Source: an uncultured Sphingobacteriaceae bacterium | Lineage (GTDB): Bacteria; Bacteroidota; Bacteroidia; Sphingobacteriales; Sphingobacteriaceae | Assembly: GCA_946887045.1 (NCBI GenBank) | Contig: CAMPKC010000022.1 | Coordinates: forward strand, 1 to 64,000 | Reading direction: 5' to 3' | Length of the DNA stretch: 64,000 nt | Shown here: positions 42,305 through 50,011 of the stretch, piece after piece | Layout: the number at the start of each line of letters is the position of its first letter | Numbering within the stretch: the first letter of the stretch is position 1 | Notes under the pieces: model-generated | The model's input: the letters and a program-made list of their open reading frames with translations, nothing else | Databases searched by the model: none | Told to the model about the DNA's origin: nothing | Made by a program: the position numbers and the translations under genes

Positions 42305-43468
42305 ATGAATACGAAGTTCCGCGGCATTTTTTCCGAATCCACCTATCGAGCAGCAAAATTAATTTCCGGCGCTATTGCGCAGCATTTCATACAACATATC
42401 GCCGATGCCCGAGAAGCCGGGGAACAGGATCTGGCTCCCGAGCCTTCGGCCGAAACCATTGAGTGCATTATTGATGCGGGTTTCTGGACCAGCCTTCGAA
42501 AAGAAGAAGGACATGTTCCCAGGATATCTTTGGCCTACCTTCCGCCTGAAATGGCAGGTCAGCCCCTTTTGTTTGAAGAGCGTATCCCGCTTAAACCAAA
42601 GGTGCTGACAAAGCTGGCACCCGGCATCGAGCGTGCAGGTATACACCTCGGAGTATGGCAAGATGAAAACGGCTTATTCGCCTGGGGTACAACACGCAGG
42701 TTGCCCGCATTTTGTTTTGTGCTTGAGATGGTAGAAGCTGGTTTACTGGTAGTAAAGCACCGGCGTTTCCACGGTTTTGGAAAGTTTGTGAACGTTGCCA
42801 TTCTAAAAGGTGATGAGATCAAAATAGTGGATGAGCAAAGTGGAATACTTCCGGATTGTCCTGCACTGTTAAGTTCGTTATTAGGCTTTGATAATAATAC
42901 TTCATGGAACGATTCGGTAAACGTGCTGATCCAGCTGGCAACTTCGATGCGGGCGCATGGCCGCGGCGGAACCTTACTGGTTGTTCCTTCTGTAAATGAA
43001 AGCTGGCGCGAGTCTATTCTACATCCTATCTCGTATCCTGTGGTGCCTGTGTTCTCAAGTCTGGCAGATCTAACCCGCCAGGAAGCCCGCATAAGGGAGC
43101 AAAGTTCATGGCAGGCCGAGCTAAACCGCGAAGTAGACAGCGTAGCCGGACTGACAGCAATTGATGGCGCAACGATTATCAACGACCAGTATGAACTGCT
43201 TGCATTCGGATCTAAAATACAGCGCTCTTATAACAGCACACATATAGACGAACTAATGCTTACCGAACCCATTGTTGGCGATCAGGCTTTGATTGTTCAG
43301 CCCACTCAAATAGGCGGGACGAGGCATCTTTCTGCTGCTCAGTTCGTGTTCGACCAAAGAGACGCCATCGCTTTAGTTGCTTCTCAGGATGGGCGCTTTA
43401 CTATTTTCGGATGGTCTCCCTGCGATGGTATGGTGCACGCGCACCGTATTGACACATTGTTGCTGTAG
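42305..43468 (+). CDS. DACNV-domain protein with a diadenylate-cyclase-like C-terminus
   Basis: The 387-residue protein matches the proteins described as DACNV sensor domain plus a DAC-like domain. The N-terminal half (about 40-200; RISLAYLPPEMAGQPLLF, ERAGIHLGVWQDENGLFAWGTTRRLPAFCFVLEMVEAGLLVVKHRR) would be the sensor. The C-terminal half shows DAC landmarks: GGTLLVV (221-227), AIDGATII with DGA at 287-289, and GTRHLSAAQFV (338-348) where c-di-AMP cyclases have the RHR motif. The middle residue here is Leu (RHL), so activity is uncertain. No signal peptide or membrane helix is seen. A hairpin follows the stop codon. Likely a cytoplasmic signalling protein that makes or senses a nucleotide messenger. 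Confidence 0.8.
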   Translation: MNTKFRGIFSESTYRAAKLISGAIAQHFIQHIADAREAGEQDLAPEPSAETIECIIDAGFWTSLRKEEGHVPRISLAYLPPEMAGQPLLFEERIPLKPKVLTKLAPGIERAGIHLGVWQDENGLFAWGTTRRLPAFCFVLEMVEAGLLVVKHRRFHGFGKFVNVAILKGDEIKIVDEQSGILPDCPALLSSLLGFDNNTSWNDSVNVLIQLATSMRAHGRGGTLLVVPSVNESWRESILHPISYPVVPVFSSLADLTRQEARIREQSSWQAELNREVDSVAGLTAIDGATIINDQYELLAFGSKIQRSYNSTHIDELMLTEPIVGDQALIVQPTQIGGTRHLSAAQFVFDQRDAIALVASQDGRFTIFGWSPCDGMVHAHRIDTLLL

Positions 43469-43492
43469 TAGTTGAAAGCTTCTTTCAACTAC
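43468..43492 (+). terminator. Palindromic hairpin overlapping the DACNV stop codon
   Basis: GTAGTTGAAAG (43468-43478) pairs perfectly with CTTTCAACTAC (43482-43492) over a 3-base loop. It starts at the last base of the stop codon. There is no T-run behind it, so termination is only likely, not shown. Confidence 0.45.
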
Positions 43493-43545
43493 AGGAATTC
43501 AGCTAAGCTTTGTTCAAGTCGGACATTAAGTTTATGCCAGAAGGG

Positions 43546-43588
43546 GCGATACAATCGCAGTTCTCGCTAGCAAACGAGGACGATGAAG
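43546..43588. repeat. Dispersed hairpin repeat, copy A
   Basis: GCGATACAATCGC (43546-43558) forms a small hairpin and is followed by TTCTCGCTAGCAAACGAGG. Two diverged copies occur at 45081 and 45147. This resembles short palindromic intergenic repeats of Bacteroidota. Confidence 0.55.
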
Positions 43589-43678
43589 GGTGAAAACCAG
43601 AGACCAACATAAGCTGTACTTTATAAGATTTGCTGTAGTCATAAATAAATATTAAAATTAAGTTTTAAGCTTTAATTT

Positions 43679-44824
43679 ATGACCAAGTTTATACTACCAT
43701 GTATGTTCCTTTTTTGCATGTCGCTAAAGGCACAAGAAGCTGTTGTAAAAGCCGATATTACGGGTTTAGGAAGAGATACTGTTATATTTGAAATTAATCC
43801 AATGTCTGCCCGAAAATATGAGGATACAGTTATTGTCAGCTCCGGGAAATTTTTATACAAAGCAAAAGTAAATAAGCCTACACTAGTCTTTTTCCACTTT
43901 CGAAGTGCCTTAGCATTCAATACACCGGCAAAGAAAACGTATGTACCCAGGTCTAAGAGAGGTAGCCTTGTATTACTGCCCACTGATACCATCTTGCTGA
44001 CAGGAGTTTTGGATAAATATTCTCTGGACTACAACCTAAGCGGAGCACCTGTTAACAGGGAACTATCGCTACAACATTCAGAAAACCTCAGTACCTATAT
44101 TCAGTCCTTCAAGCTGGAACTAAAAATGGATTCACTATTTAAGTTGCGCCGAAATGAAGAAGTCGGCCCTTTGATGGAAGAAATGCGGCAGATAAAGGCG
44201 TGCTCAAGAGCTAAAACTGAAGATTTTATTAAGCAAAACCCGGATAAAGATTATTCAGTTCTGCTGCTTGTGAGCTCTAACAACCCAGAGTTTTTTGGGA
44301 AATATATGAGTACGCTCACTGCCAGGGCATTGAATGGGGTTTTCAAAGACATTTTTCAAGAGCGAAAAAAATTATATTCCAGTTATCTCAGAGGAAGGGA
44401 TATCGCTGAAAATACCAAGGCTCCAGAGTTTTCGGCTGTAGATTTTGATGGTAATGGGTTTTCCACAAACAGCAATAGAGGTAAGTATGTTTTATTAGAC
44501 TTTTGGGGAAGCTGGTGTATTCCATGTATTAATGGCTTTCCAAAAATGAAGGAATACTATGAAAAATATAAGGCCAGGGTTCAGTTTGTAGGGGTTGCCT
44601 GCAAAGACAATGAGGCAACATGGAGATCTTCGGTTAAGAGGTTTGATTTAAGCTGGACTCAGCTTTTGAATCAGGAAAACAACGCGGAAGACATATCATC
44701 CCTCTATGGGGTTAAGAAGTTTCCGACTAAAATTCTTATCGATCCCGACGGAATAATAATATTGAAAGAAGAAGGGGAAAGTGAAGCATTTTACGCTAAA
44801 CTGGATAGCCTTTTAAATCCTTAG
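43679..44824 (+). CDS. TlpA-like thiol-disulfide protein with DUF4369-like N-terminus
   Basis: The 381-residue protein has a signal peptide (about 1-18, MFLFCMSLKAQ), a DUF4369-like beta domain (about 20-145; VKADITGLGRDTVIFEINP, YNLSGAPVNRELSLQ), a helical linker, and a thioredoxin/TlpA domain from about residue 245 (APEFSAVDFDGNGFSTNSNRGKYVLLDFWGSWCIPCINGFPKMKEYYEKY, CIPC active site, cis-Pro in KKFPTKILIDPDG). Such periplasmic thioredoxin-like proteins are common in Bacteroidota surface-nutrient loci; here it is stand-alone with no SusCD partner. The reading frame is complete; it lies at the left of the repeat-rich stretch at 43.5-46.1 kb. Confidence 0.88.
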   Translation: MTKFILPCMFLFCMSLKAQEAVVKADITGLGRDTVIFEINPMSARKYEDTVIVSSGKFLYKAKVNKPTLVFFHFRSALAFNTPAKKTYVPRSKRGSLVLLPTDTILLTGVLDKYSLDYNLSGAPVNRELSLQHSENLSTYIQSFKLELKMDSLFKLRRNEEVGPLMEEMRQIKACSRAKTEDFIKQNPDKDYSVLLLVSSNNPEFFGKYMSTLTARALNGVFKDIFQERKKLYSSYLRGRDIAENTKAPEFSAVDFDGNGFSTNSNRGKYVLLDFWGSWCIPCINGFPKMKEYYEKYKARVQFVGVACKDNEATWRSSVKRFDLSWTQLLNQENNAEDISSLYGVKKFPTKILIDPDGIIILKEEGESEAFYAKLDSLLNP

Positions 44825-44995
44825 ACATGAATTGGAGATTTCGCTAATAAGACCATGTGCGATTTAACATTTAGCTGGACGCCAAGAGTAGACGTGAGGC
44901 CAAAGCTGTAAGCTGATATCGACTTGGCAGAGAAACAGTAACGTAACCTTTCAAGACTTAACCGTTTTCGTGTGTTACAAGGATGCTTGTGGTCT

Positions 44996-45053
44996 GCAAT
45001 TCTTCGCTTTCTCTTTTTCTGAAATTATAATAAACTTAGCTGCTGACATCGGG
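44996..45053. repeat. Imperfect direct repeat, left copy
   Basis: About 58 bases here (ending in ACTTAGCTGCTGACATCGGG) recur at 46084-46141 at roughly 88 percent identity in the same orientation. The pair brackets the gene at 45207-45881 and a large palindrome. Confidence 0.7.
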
Positions 45054-45067
45054 CAGATAAAAGTAGA

Positions 45068-45186
45068 GGTTGTTTAATGAGCGATACAATCGCTGTTCTC
45101 GCTTCATCCTCGTTGCAACGACGACGATAATACGGTTGTTTAAGGAGCGATACAATCCCTGTTCTCCTCGTTGCAAACGATGAGAT
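45068..45186. repeat. Two tandem copies of a 66-base hairpin repeat
   Basis: Units begin GGTTGTTTAATGAGCGATAC (45068) and GGTTGTTTAAGGAGCGATAC (45134), share GCGATACAATCSC and the GTTCTC / CTCGTTGCAA segments, and repeat with a 66-base period; the second copy has lost a few bases. The core GCGATACAATCGC also occurs at 43546. No gene lies in it. Confidence 0.65.
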
Positions 45187-45206
45187 GAGGAGCATAGAAA
45201 AAGAAA

Positions 45207-45881
45207 TCAATTCAAGCAGCCGGCAATCCAAGCCAGATCTGCCTTCCTTGCGTGGGCAGAACCCGTTTTTTTTAAAAACTGCATTCGCAATGCAACAGTT
45301 ACCAGACACGACTGGGGCACATCATTTGCCAGAATGAATGTCTGTTCGCCAATGAGCATATCCTCGTATGGAATCAATAGGTCATGCACTTCAGTAGCCA
45401 TGTTATCATTGGGGTCCTGGCATAAGAAAGCAGCCATTACACTGAGACGCACCTGCGATGTTGCAGAAGTCCCCGGCAAGCGGGTTTTAGGATTAAACGC
45501 AGGCAGCCTTAAGCTTAAAGTCCCATCTTGTTCGCGAGTGATTACAGGTTGTAGCGTGAGCCTTATTCCTACACCTTTTGGATCATGCAGCTCAAATCCA
45601 TTTAGGTAGTTGAGGTCGGCCTCAGTCAAAAAAGGGTATACTGCCGGAGTGAGGCGGTCGCGTAAGGCTTTGCTTTTGGGAGCGGGAATTAATGGCTCTA
45701 AGTATATACGCAGCTGTTTAGCGAAGGCAGAGGCCTTTCCGTATATGCTTGCAGCTTTCTTTGTTCCCTTAGATTGTCTGACACTTGAGGGTTTCTGGCG
45801 AATATAATATCCACCACGGAACTTATAGTAAATCAGGTTGCCAAAGGTTCCAGTAATTTGGGTTCCAACTTGTCGGGCCAT
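45207..45881 (-). CDS. Unrecognised protein in a repeat-bracketed unit
   Basis: A 224-residue protein with a basic N-terminus (MARQVGTQITGTFGNLIYYKFRGGYYIRQKPSSVRQSKGTKKAASIYGKASAFAKQLRIYL) and a beta-rich C-terminal part (IRLTLQPVITREQDGTLSLRLPAFNPKTRLPG, SQVRLSVMAAFLCQ, TFILANDVPQSCLVTVALRMQFL). The pattern MARQ-GT-G-Y is shared by a group of unannotated Sphingobacteriaceae proteins; I know no function. No signal peptide or membrane helix. It stands alone, surrounded by palindromes and direct repeats, and its GC and codon use are not obviously unlike the neighbours. Confidence 0.65.
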   Translation of the reverse strand: MARQVGTQITGTFGNLIYYKFRGGYYIRQKPSSVRQSKGTKKAASIYGKASAFAKQLRIYLEPLIPAPKSKALRDRLTPAVYPFLTEADLNYLNGFELHDPKGVGIRLTLQPVITREQDGTLSLRLPAFNPKTRLPGTSATSQVRLSVMAAFLCQDPNDNMATEVHDLLIPYEDMLIGEQTFILANDVPQSCLVTVALRMQFLKKTGSAHARKADLAWIAGCLN

Positions 45882-45977
45882 AGCGTAGAGTTTGTCTTAG
45901 ATGTGGTATAAAGATAATGTACGAAACTAAAAAAGCAATACCTCATACCAGAATGAGAGCTACCAAATAGGTACCAT

Positions 45978-46017
45978 GTTCGGACTAAGTCCACTATGTA
46001 GTGGACTTGGTCCGAAC
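45978..46017. repeat. Near-perfect 19-bp inverted repeat with 2-base loop
   Basis: GTTCGGACTAAGTCCACTA (45978-45996) and TAGTGGACTTGGTCCGAAC (45999-46017) are reverse complements apart from one base. It lies about 97 bases upstream of the gene ending the repeat-bracketed unit. It could be a REP element, a mobile-element end or a DNA-binding site; no target was identified. Confidence 0.7.
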
Positions 46018-46083
46018 GAGTCTCGAACAAGTCCCCTGCTTAGTAGGAATTAGCCATGCCCAAATCGTTTTATAACCTGCTCA

Positions 46084-46141
46084 GCGAATTCTTCGCTTTC
46101 CCTTTTCTGCAATTAAAATGAACTTAGCTGCTGACATAGGG
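46084..46141. repeat. Imperfect direct repeat, right copy
   Basis: This matches 44996-45053 with about seven differences and one or two gaps, and ends ACTTAGCTGCTGACATAGGG. The pair is about 1,090 bases apart, with the DinB gene starting 46 bases downstream. Confidence 0.7.
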
Positions 46142-46187
46142 TTGTCATAGCAGCCAGTTTTCTTTGTGCAACAATAACGAAAAAACT

Positions 46188-46685
46188 ATGTCAATAATTG
46201 AAATCCTGTTAAAGGAGTTTGAGCAAGAAGCTTTAACTACCCGTAAAATGTTAGAACGTGTTCCGGATGATAAATATGATTGGAAACCCCACGAAAAAAG
46301 TATGACTATCCGCAGTTTGGCTACTCACATTGCAGAACTGCCATCCTGGATAAGCATGGGGCTCAATACTTCCGGTTTAGATTTTGCTGCAAGCCCTTAT
46401 AACCCGCCGGTTATTAATTCTACGGCAGATCTACTTCGTCTTTTCGAAAAATCTTTAGCAGAGGGCAGAGCCAGTCTTTCGCAGGCAAAGGAAGAAGATT
46501 TACTTCCAAGCTGGACCTTGAGAAATGGCGAACAGGTTTTAAGTGTGATGACCAAAGGTGAAGTGATTCGTCACGCACTGAGTCAAACTATACATCACAG
46601 GGCACAACTTGGAGTATACCTCCGCTTACTGAATGTGCCAATCCCGGGAAGTTATGGTCCGAGTGCTGATGAGCCGGGTTTTTAG
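46188..46685 (+). CDS. DinB-family metal-dependent protein
   Basis: From the ATG at 46188 (MSIIEILLKEFEQEALTTRKML) the 165-residue protein has the DinB/DUF664 four-helix fold: the first metal-ligand helix with His in SLATHIAELPSW, the loop LLPSWTLRNGEQVLSVMTKGEVI and the C-terminal helix SQTIHHRAQLGVYLRLLN with the His pair. DinB-like proteins bind a metal and some are thiol-dependent transferases; the reaction is unknown. The TTG at 46164 was not used. It lies just past the right direct repeat; a convergent gene follows after 140 bases. Confidence 0.88.
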   Translation: MSIIEILLKEFEQEALTTRKMLERVPDDKYDWKPHEKSMTIRSLATHIAELPSWISMGLNTSGLDFAASPYNPPVINSTADLLRLFEKSLAEGRASLSQAKEEDLLPSWTLRNGEQVLSVMTKGEVIRHALSQTIHHRAQLGVYLRLLNVPIPGSYGPSADEPGF

Positions 46686-46735
46686 GGATGCTGAATAAAC
46701 TCAGTTGACATGAGGCTATGTCAAGTTAATATACG

Positions 46736-46770
46736 GTACGTCGCCCTGAATTTAATTCAGGACGACGTAC
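46736..46770. repeat. 35-base palindrome between convergent genes
   Basis: GTACGTCGCCCTGAATT and its mirror AATTCAGGACGACGTAC form 17-bp arms with one mismatch around a single central base. A smaller hairpin TTGACAT/ATGTCAA occurs at 46705-46724. Placement between convergent genes fits termination of the rightward DinB transcript; its sequence resembles the CGTCATCCTGAA-type REP repeats seen in Bacteroidota. Confidence 0.65.
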
Positions 46771-46825
46771 TTAAACAGGTTTTCACCAAGCCTCCGTTAT
46801 TTTTAAGCGGTCAGATCGGCTATTT

Positions 46826-47725
46826 TCACATGCCCTTCAGCTCCAATATATTTCCTGGATTTTTGCTTCCTTCGTTAGATATGTACATGGTACCTTGAGG
46901 GCTGAAACTTATCCCTTCGGGCTGATTAAAGTCGGAATTTTTCAATTGTTTTAACGTTTTAATCTTTCCGGTACTATCCATTACTAAAAGTTTAGGCTTA
47001 GTGCCTTCTGTGATATAAATATCGCCGGTTTCGGGATGGATGGCAATTTCAGACGGCCGCATAACCGAGCCTTTTTTCTTTCCTTCTATGTTTTCGAAGA
47101 TCTTGTCTTTCAGGTTAATCCTCAAGACGGGTTGCTCCGCCATCACTAACTTCTTTAAATCAAAGCTGTAAATTCCCTTAAAATCGTCACTGTCCGGCTC
47201 TGAGCCTTTTATTGCCACTAAAAGCCGATTTTTTTTGGGGTCATAACACATCCCTTCCGGGTCGTGTTTGGAAGTTAAATGAGTCTTGTATTCTATCGTG
47301 GACGGGTTGGAGCTGCTATAATTCCTAACCTGAAAGATCTGTCCGTCTGCCCTTAATACGTACGCGTCCTGTCCAACCACAGCCAAACCTTCATAATCAC
47401 CCTGGTCCGCAAAGGGGATCTCTTTTTCGATTTTTCCTGAGGCTGTGTTGTAAATAAAAATTGTACCAGCTTCATCCTGAATACAGGCAAATCGATTCTC
47501 GCCAATGTAGCTTATGGCCGAAATTTCCTCTAACACCTGCGGAAGCTCCCATTTCTCTGCAATGTCCAGGTCATCGGGTAACTTACCCTCATTAGTTTTT
47601 GTCGCCTTTTTATTGTCGTTTTTTATTCTTTTGGTCAAAAAATCAGAAATATTTGTTGCTCGAATAGTAAAGGCGATCGCTATTGATATGATAATGAAGG
47701 CAACGATATAAACTGCGGTGCGCAT
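46826..47725 (-). CDS. SdiA-regulated-domain membrane protein
   Basis: The 299-residue protein begins with an N-terminal membrane helix (VYIVAFIIISIAIAFTI), a charged linker and a six-bladed propeller of the SdiA-regulated (YjiK-like) family: VLEEISAISYIGENRFACIQDEAGTIFIYN, QGDYEGLAVVGQDAYVLRADGQIF, HDPEGMCYDPKKNRLLVAIKGSE, PSEIAIHPETGDIYITEGTKPKLLVMD, QPEGISFSPQGTMYISNEG. The family is periplasmic and of unknown function. The protein would be anchored in the inner membrane with the propeller outside. It stands alone between repeats and mnmE. Confidence 0.88.
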   Translation of the reverse strand: MRTAVYIVAFIIISIAIAFTIRATNISDFLTKRIKNDNKKATKTNEGKLPDDLDIAEKWELPQVLEEISAISYIGENRFACIQDEAGTIFIYNTASGKIEKEIPFADQGDYEGLAVVGQDAYVLRADGQIFQVRNYSSSNPSTIEYKTHLTSKHDPEGMCYDPKKNRLLVAIKGSEPDSDDFKGIYSFDLKKLVMAEQPVLRINLKDKIFENIEGKKKGSVMRPSEIAIHPETGDIYITEGTKPKLLVMDSTGKIKTLKQLKNSDFNQPEGISFSPQGTMYISNEGSKNPGNILELKGM

Positions 47726-47900
47726 AATTCTACGAAATAAAGTGATAGCCTAATCTTTTACATCTTCTTCCCAGACATGGCGGGTTGAATCCAACTTAAG
47801 CTTTAACTAATTAGCAGCGCGCTAGTTTTTGTTTTTTCAATTTAGCCGGATAAGGTACAGGCCAATTAGTATTAGAATTTTATCATCAAAATAATATATC

Positions 47901-47908
47901 GACCTTTG
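47901..47908 (+). promoter_or_regulatory. Possible -7 box for mnmE
   Basis: GACCTTTG matches TAnnTTTG in seven of eight positions and ends only four bases before the mnmE ATG. If real, transcription would begin near the start codon. No TTG lies at the usual spacing. Confidence 0.3.
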
Positions 47909-47912
47909 CACT

Positions 47913-49298
47913 ATGTTGGAGCAAGCGAATACACCCACACCATATCAACCCGAAACAATCGTCGCCCTGGCCACCCCGGCGGGTAGCGGAGCTATTGCTG
48001 TTATCCGACTTTCCGGTCCGCAGGCCATTGATTTAACAAATTCGGTGTTTAAAGGGAAAGATCTGAGCAAGCAGCCTACTCATACTATTCATTTCGGAAC
48101 TATCCGCGACGGCGAAACTATTCTCGATGAGGTACTGGTTTCATTGTTCATAGCTCCGCACTCGTACACTAAAGAAAACGTGGTCGAGATTTCAACCCAT
48201 GGTTCTCCATACATCATAGAAAGTATCATCAAGCTTTTTATACGTAAGGGCGCCCGCGCGGCAAAGCCAGGGGAATTCACCTTAAGGGCTTTTTTAAATG
48301 GAGGCTTAGATCTATCGCAGGCAGAGGCCGTTGCGGATTTGATTGCTTCTAATTCGAAGGCGGCGCATCAGGTGGCTTTACAGCAAATGCGTGGTGGCTT
48401 TTCCAACGAGCTAAAGAATCTGCGTGAGCAGCTTATTCATTTCGCGTCTATGATCGAGCTGGAGCTTGATTTCTCTGAAGAAGACGTGGAATTTGCGAAT
48501 CGCGATCAGCTTAGACAATTGATACTTAAAATAAACACCGTATTGAGTCGCCTGATTCAGTCGTTTGAGCAAGGTAACGTGATCAAGAACGGTGTTCCGG
48601 TAGTGATCGCAGGTAAACCTAATGTGGGAAAATCAACCCTGCTAAACGCTCTGCTGAACGAGGAACGGGCTATCGTTTCTGAAATAGCCGGAACCACCCG
48701 CGATACCATCGAAGATGAGATGCATATCGGTGGGATAAACTTTCGCTTTATCGACACGGCGGGATTGCGCCATACAGAGGATGTTATAGAAGCGATAGGA
48801 GTGGAGCGCACGCACGAAAAGATGCGTCAGGCTAAATTGATCATCTATTTAGTTGATCCATTGCAGAAGTTCCAGCAAATTCAGATGCAGCTTGAAGAAA
48901 CAGCCGCTCTTCATATTCCCTTTGTTGCAGTAGTTAATAAATCTGATCTGCTAAGTCCGCAGGAGCAGCAGGAACTCAGTCACCTTAACCCTAACTTCAT
49001 CTCCGCGAAAAATAAGGAAGGTATCGACGAGTTAAAGCAGGAAGTGCTGCGCAAAGTGAACCTCCATAATTTAAGTACCGATGATGTGTTGGTTACCAAT
49101 ATCCGTCATGTGGAAGCTTTGGGAAAAACACAGGAGGCTTTAGAGCGGGTGCTTCAGGGAATTGATAATCCTGTTACTTCGGATTTTCTGGCGATGGATA
49201 TTAAACAGGCACTTTATTACTTAGGTGAGATAACAGGAACAGTTACGACCGATGACTTACTAGAAAATATTTTTTCTAAGTTCTGTATCGGCAAGTAA
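47913..49298 (+). CDS. mnmE: tRNA modification GTPase MnmE
   Basis: MnmE, together with MnmG, installs the carboxymethylaminomethyl group on the wobble uridine of certain tRNAs. The 461-residue protein has the complete layout: formyl-tetrahydrofolate-binding N-terminal domain (TIVALATPAGSGAIAVIRLSGPQA, SYTKENVVEISTHGSPYI, GARAAKPGEFTLRAFLNGGLDLSQAEAVADLI), the helical domain, a G domain (G1 GKPNVGKST, G3 DTAGLR, G4 NKSD) and the conserved C-terminal FCIGK. Cytoplasmic. It stands alone, and no clear terminator lies in the gene-poor stretch behind it. The partner mnmG is not in the window. Confidence 0.98.
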   Translation: MLEQANTPTPYQPETIVALATPAGSGAIAVIRLSGPQAIDLTNSVFKGKDLSKQPTHTIHFGTIRDGETILDEVLVSLFIAPHSYTKENVVEISTHGSPYIIESIIKLFIRKGARAAKPGEFTLRAFLNGGLDLSQAEAVADLIASNSKAAHQVALQQMRGGFSNELKNLREQLIHFASMIELELDFSEEDVEFANRDQLRQLILKINTVLSRLIQSFEQGNVIKNGVPVVIAGKPNVGKSTLLNALLNEERAIVSEIAGTTRDTIEDEMHIGGINFRFIDTAGLRHTEDVIEAIGVERTHEKMRQAKLIIYLVDPLQKFQQIQMQLEETAALHIPFVAVVNKSDLLSPQEQQELSHLNPNFISAKNKEGIDELKQEVLRKVNLHNLSTDDVLVTNIRHVEALGKTQEALERVLQGIDNPVTSDFLAMDIKQALYYLGEITGTVTTDDLLENIFSKFCIGK

Positions 49299-50011
49299 TT
49301 ACAAGGCCCATTTCTAAGAACATCACGCTATAATTTCCCACACTAATGGAAAAGTACGTTTCAGACTTTATCCATGCCTTTGCTATGCCTGTGCTATGCT
49401 TTATCTATAGGGAAGCCGTTGGGTGGTTTCTAAAATAAAAATTCTTGTTCGACGTGGCAAATCTTCTTCCCTGAAATACTCTTTTACTTCTCTAAGTAAT
49501 AGCCTGTTTATATCTGTTTCTTTAAATGTCGCAGTGGTGTTTCAGTGCTGTTATCAGCAGTGTTATCACAAGTGATAACAGCCATGCGACTACCGACCGA
49601 TATTTTATAAAAAACTTTAAAGCCAGGGGCAAGCTTTTATATACTCCTACCAATACCAATTCAACTTCATTGTTAAGGATTAAGAGTCTTTGGCTAGGAT
49701 TAAAAAACGTTTTCCGTTCTGCAGGTGAGATGATATTGATAATTGCATTGTGTCGGCGACTACTTTGACCATCCTGCATTCGTGAAGGTGAGAGTATGGT
49801 ACAAAGCTGTCGGGAGAGGAGTTGTATCAGGTACTATCAGTCTTCAGCCATAGATGAGATCGTTGATATCTCTGCTGTTTTTTTCGCATTAGGGTTTAAA
49901 CTGAAAATCCTTTTTGCCTTCGCAAAAAGATTGTAAGGTACAGTCCGCCCGAACGCCCAATATTCAAAAGAATGTAAAAAAGGTTATAGGTTTCGTCGCT
50001 AATCCAGTAGC
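49299..50011. other. Gene-poor stretch behind mnmE
   Basis: No credible gene is seen. Weak ORFs on both strands at about 49522-49779 overlap each other and lack family patterns. Contents include a tandem GCTATGCCT / GCTATGCTT pattern at 49360-49390 and a hairpin pair at 49549-49582. It may be a degraded gene or element. Confidence 0.45.
49549..49582. repeat. Overlapping hairpins that exclude one another
   Basis: GCTGTTATCA (49549-49558) can pair with TGATAACAGC (49573-49582), while TGTTATCAC (49561-49569) can pair with GTGATAACA (49572-49580). The right arm is shared, so only one can form at a time. They lie in the gene-poor stretch behind mnmE. Confidence 0.5.

Noticed and set aside
43493..43678. 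Possible RNA gene between the DACNV protein and the TlpA-like protein.
   Set aside because: Only a REP-like hairpin is seen; no known RNA motif or consistent start and end.
46710..46898. Plus-strand frame over the 35-base palindrome into the SdiA-regulated-like gene.
   Set aside because: It runs through inverted repeats and antisense to a well-supported gene.
49346..49438. 30-codon frame MEKYVSDFIHAFAMPVLCFI behind mnmE.
   Set aside because: Its codons reflect the tandem ATGCCTTTGCT pattern and there is no promoter or conservation evidence.
49522..49779. Overlapping small ORFs on both strands behind mnmE.
   Set aside because: Each mirrors the other, neither shows family motifs, and the stretch has internal repeats, so they are probably chance frames.
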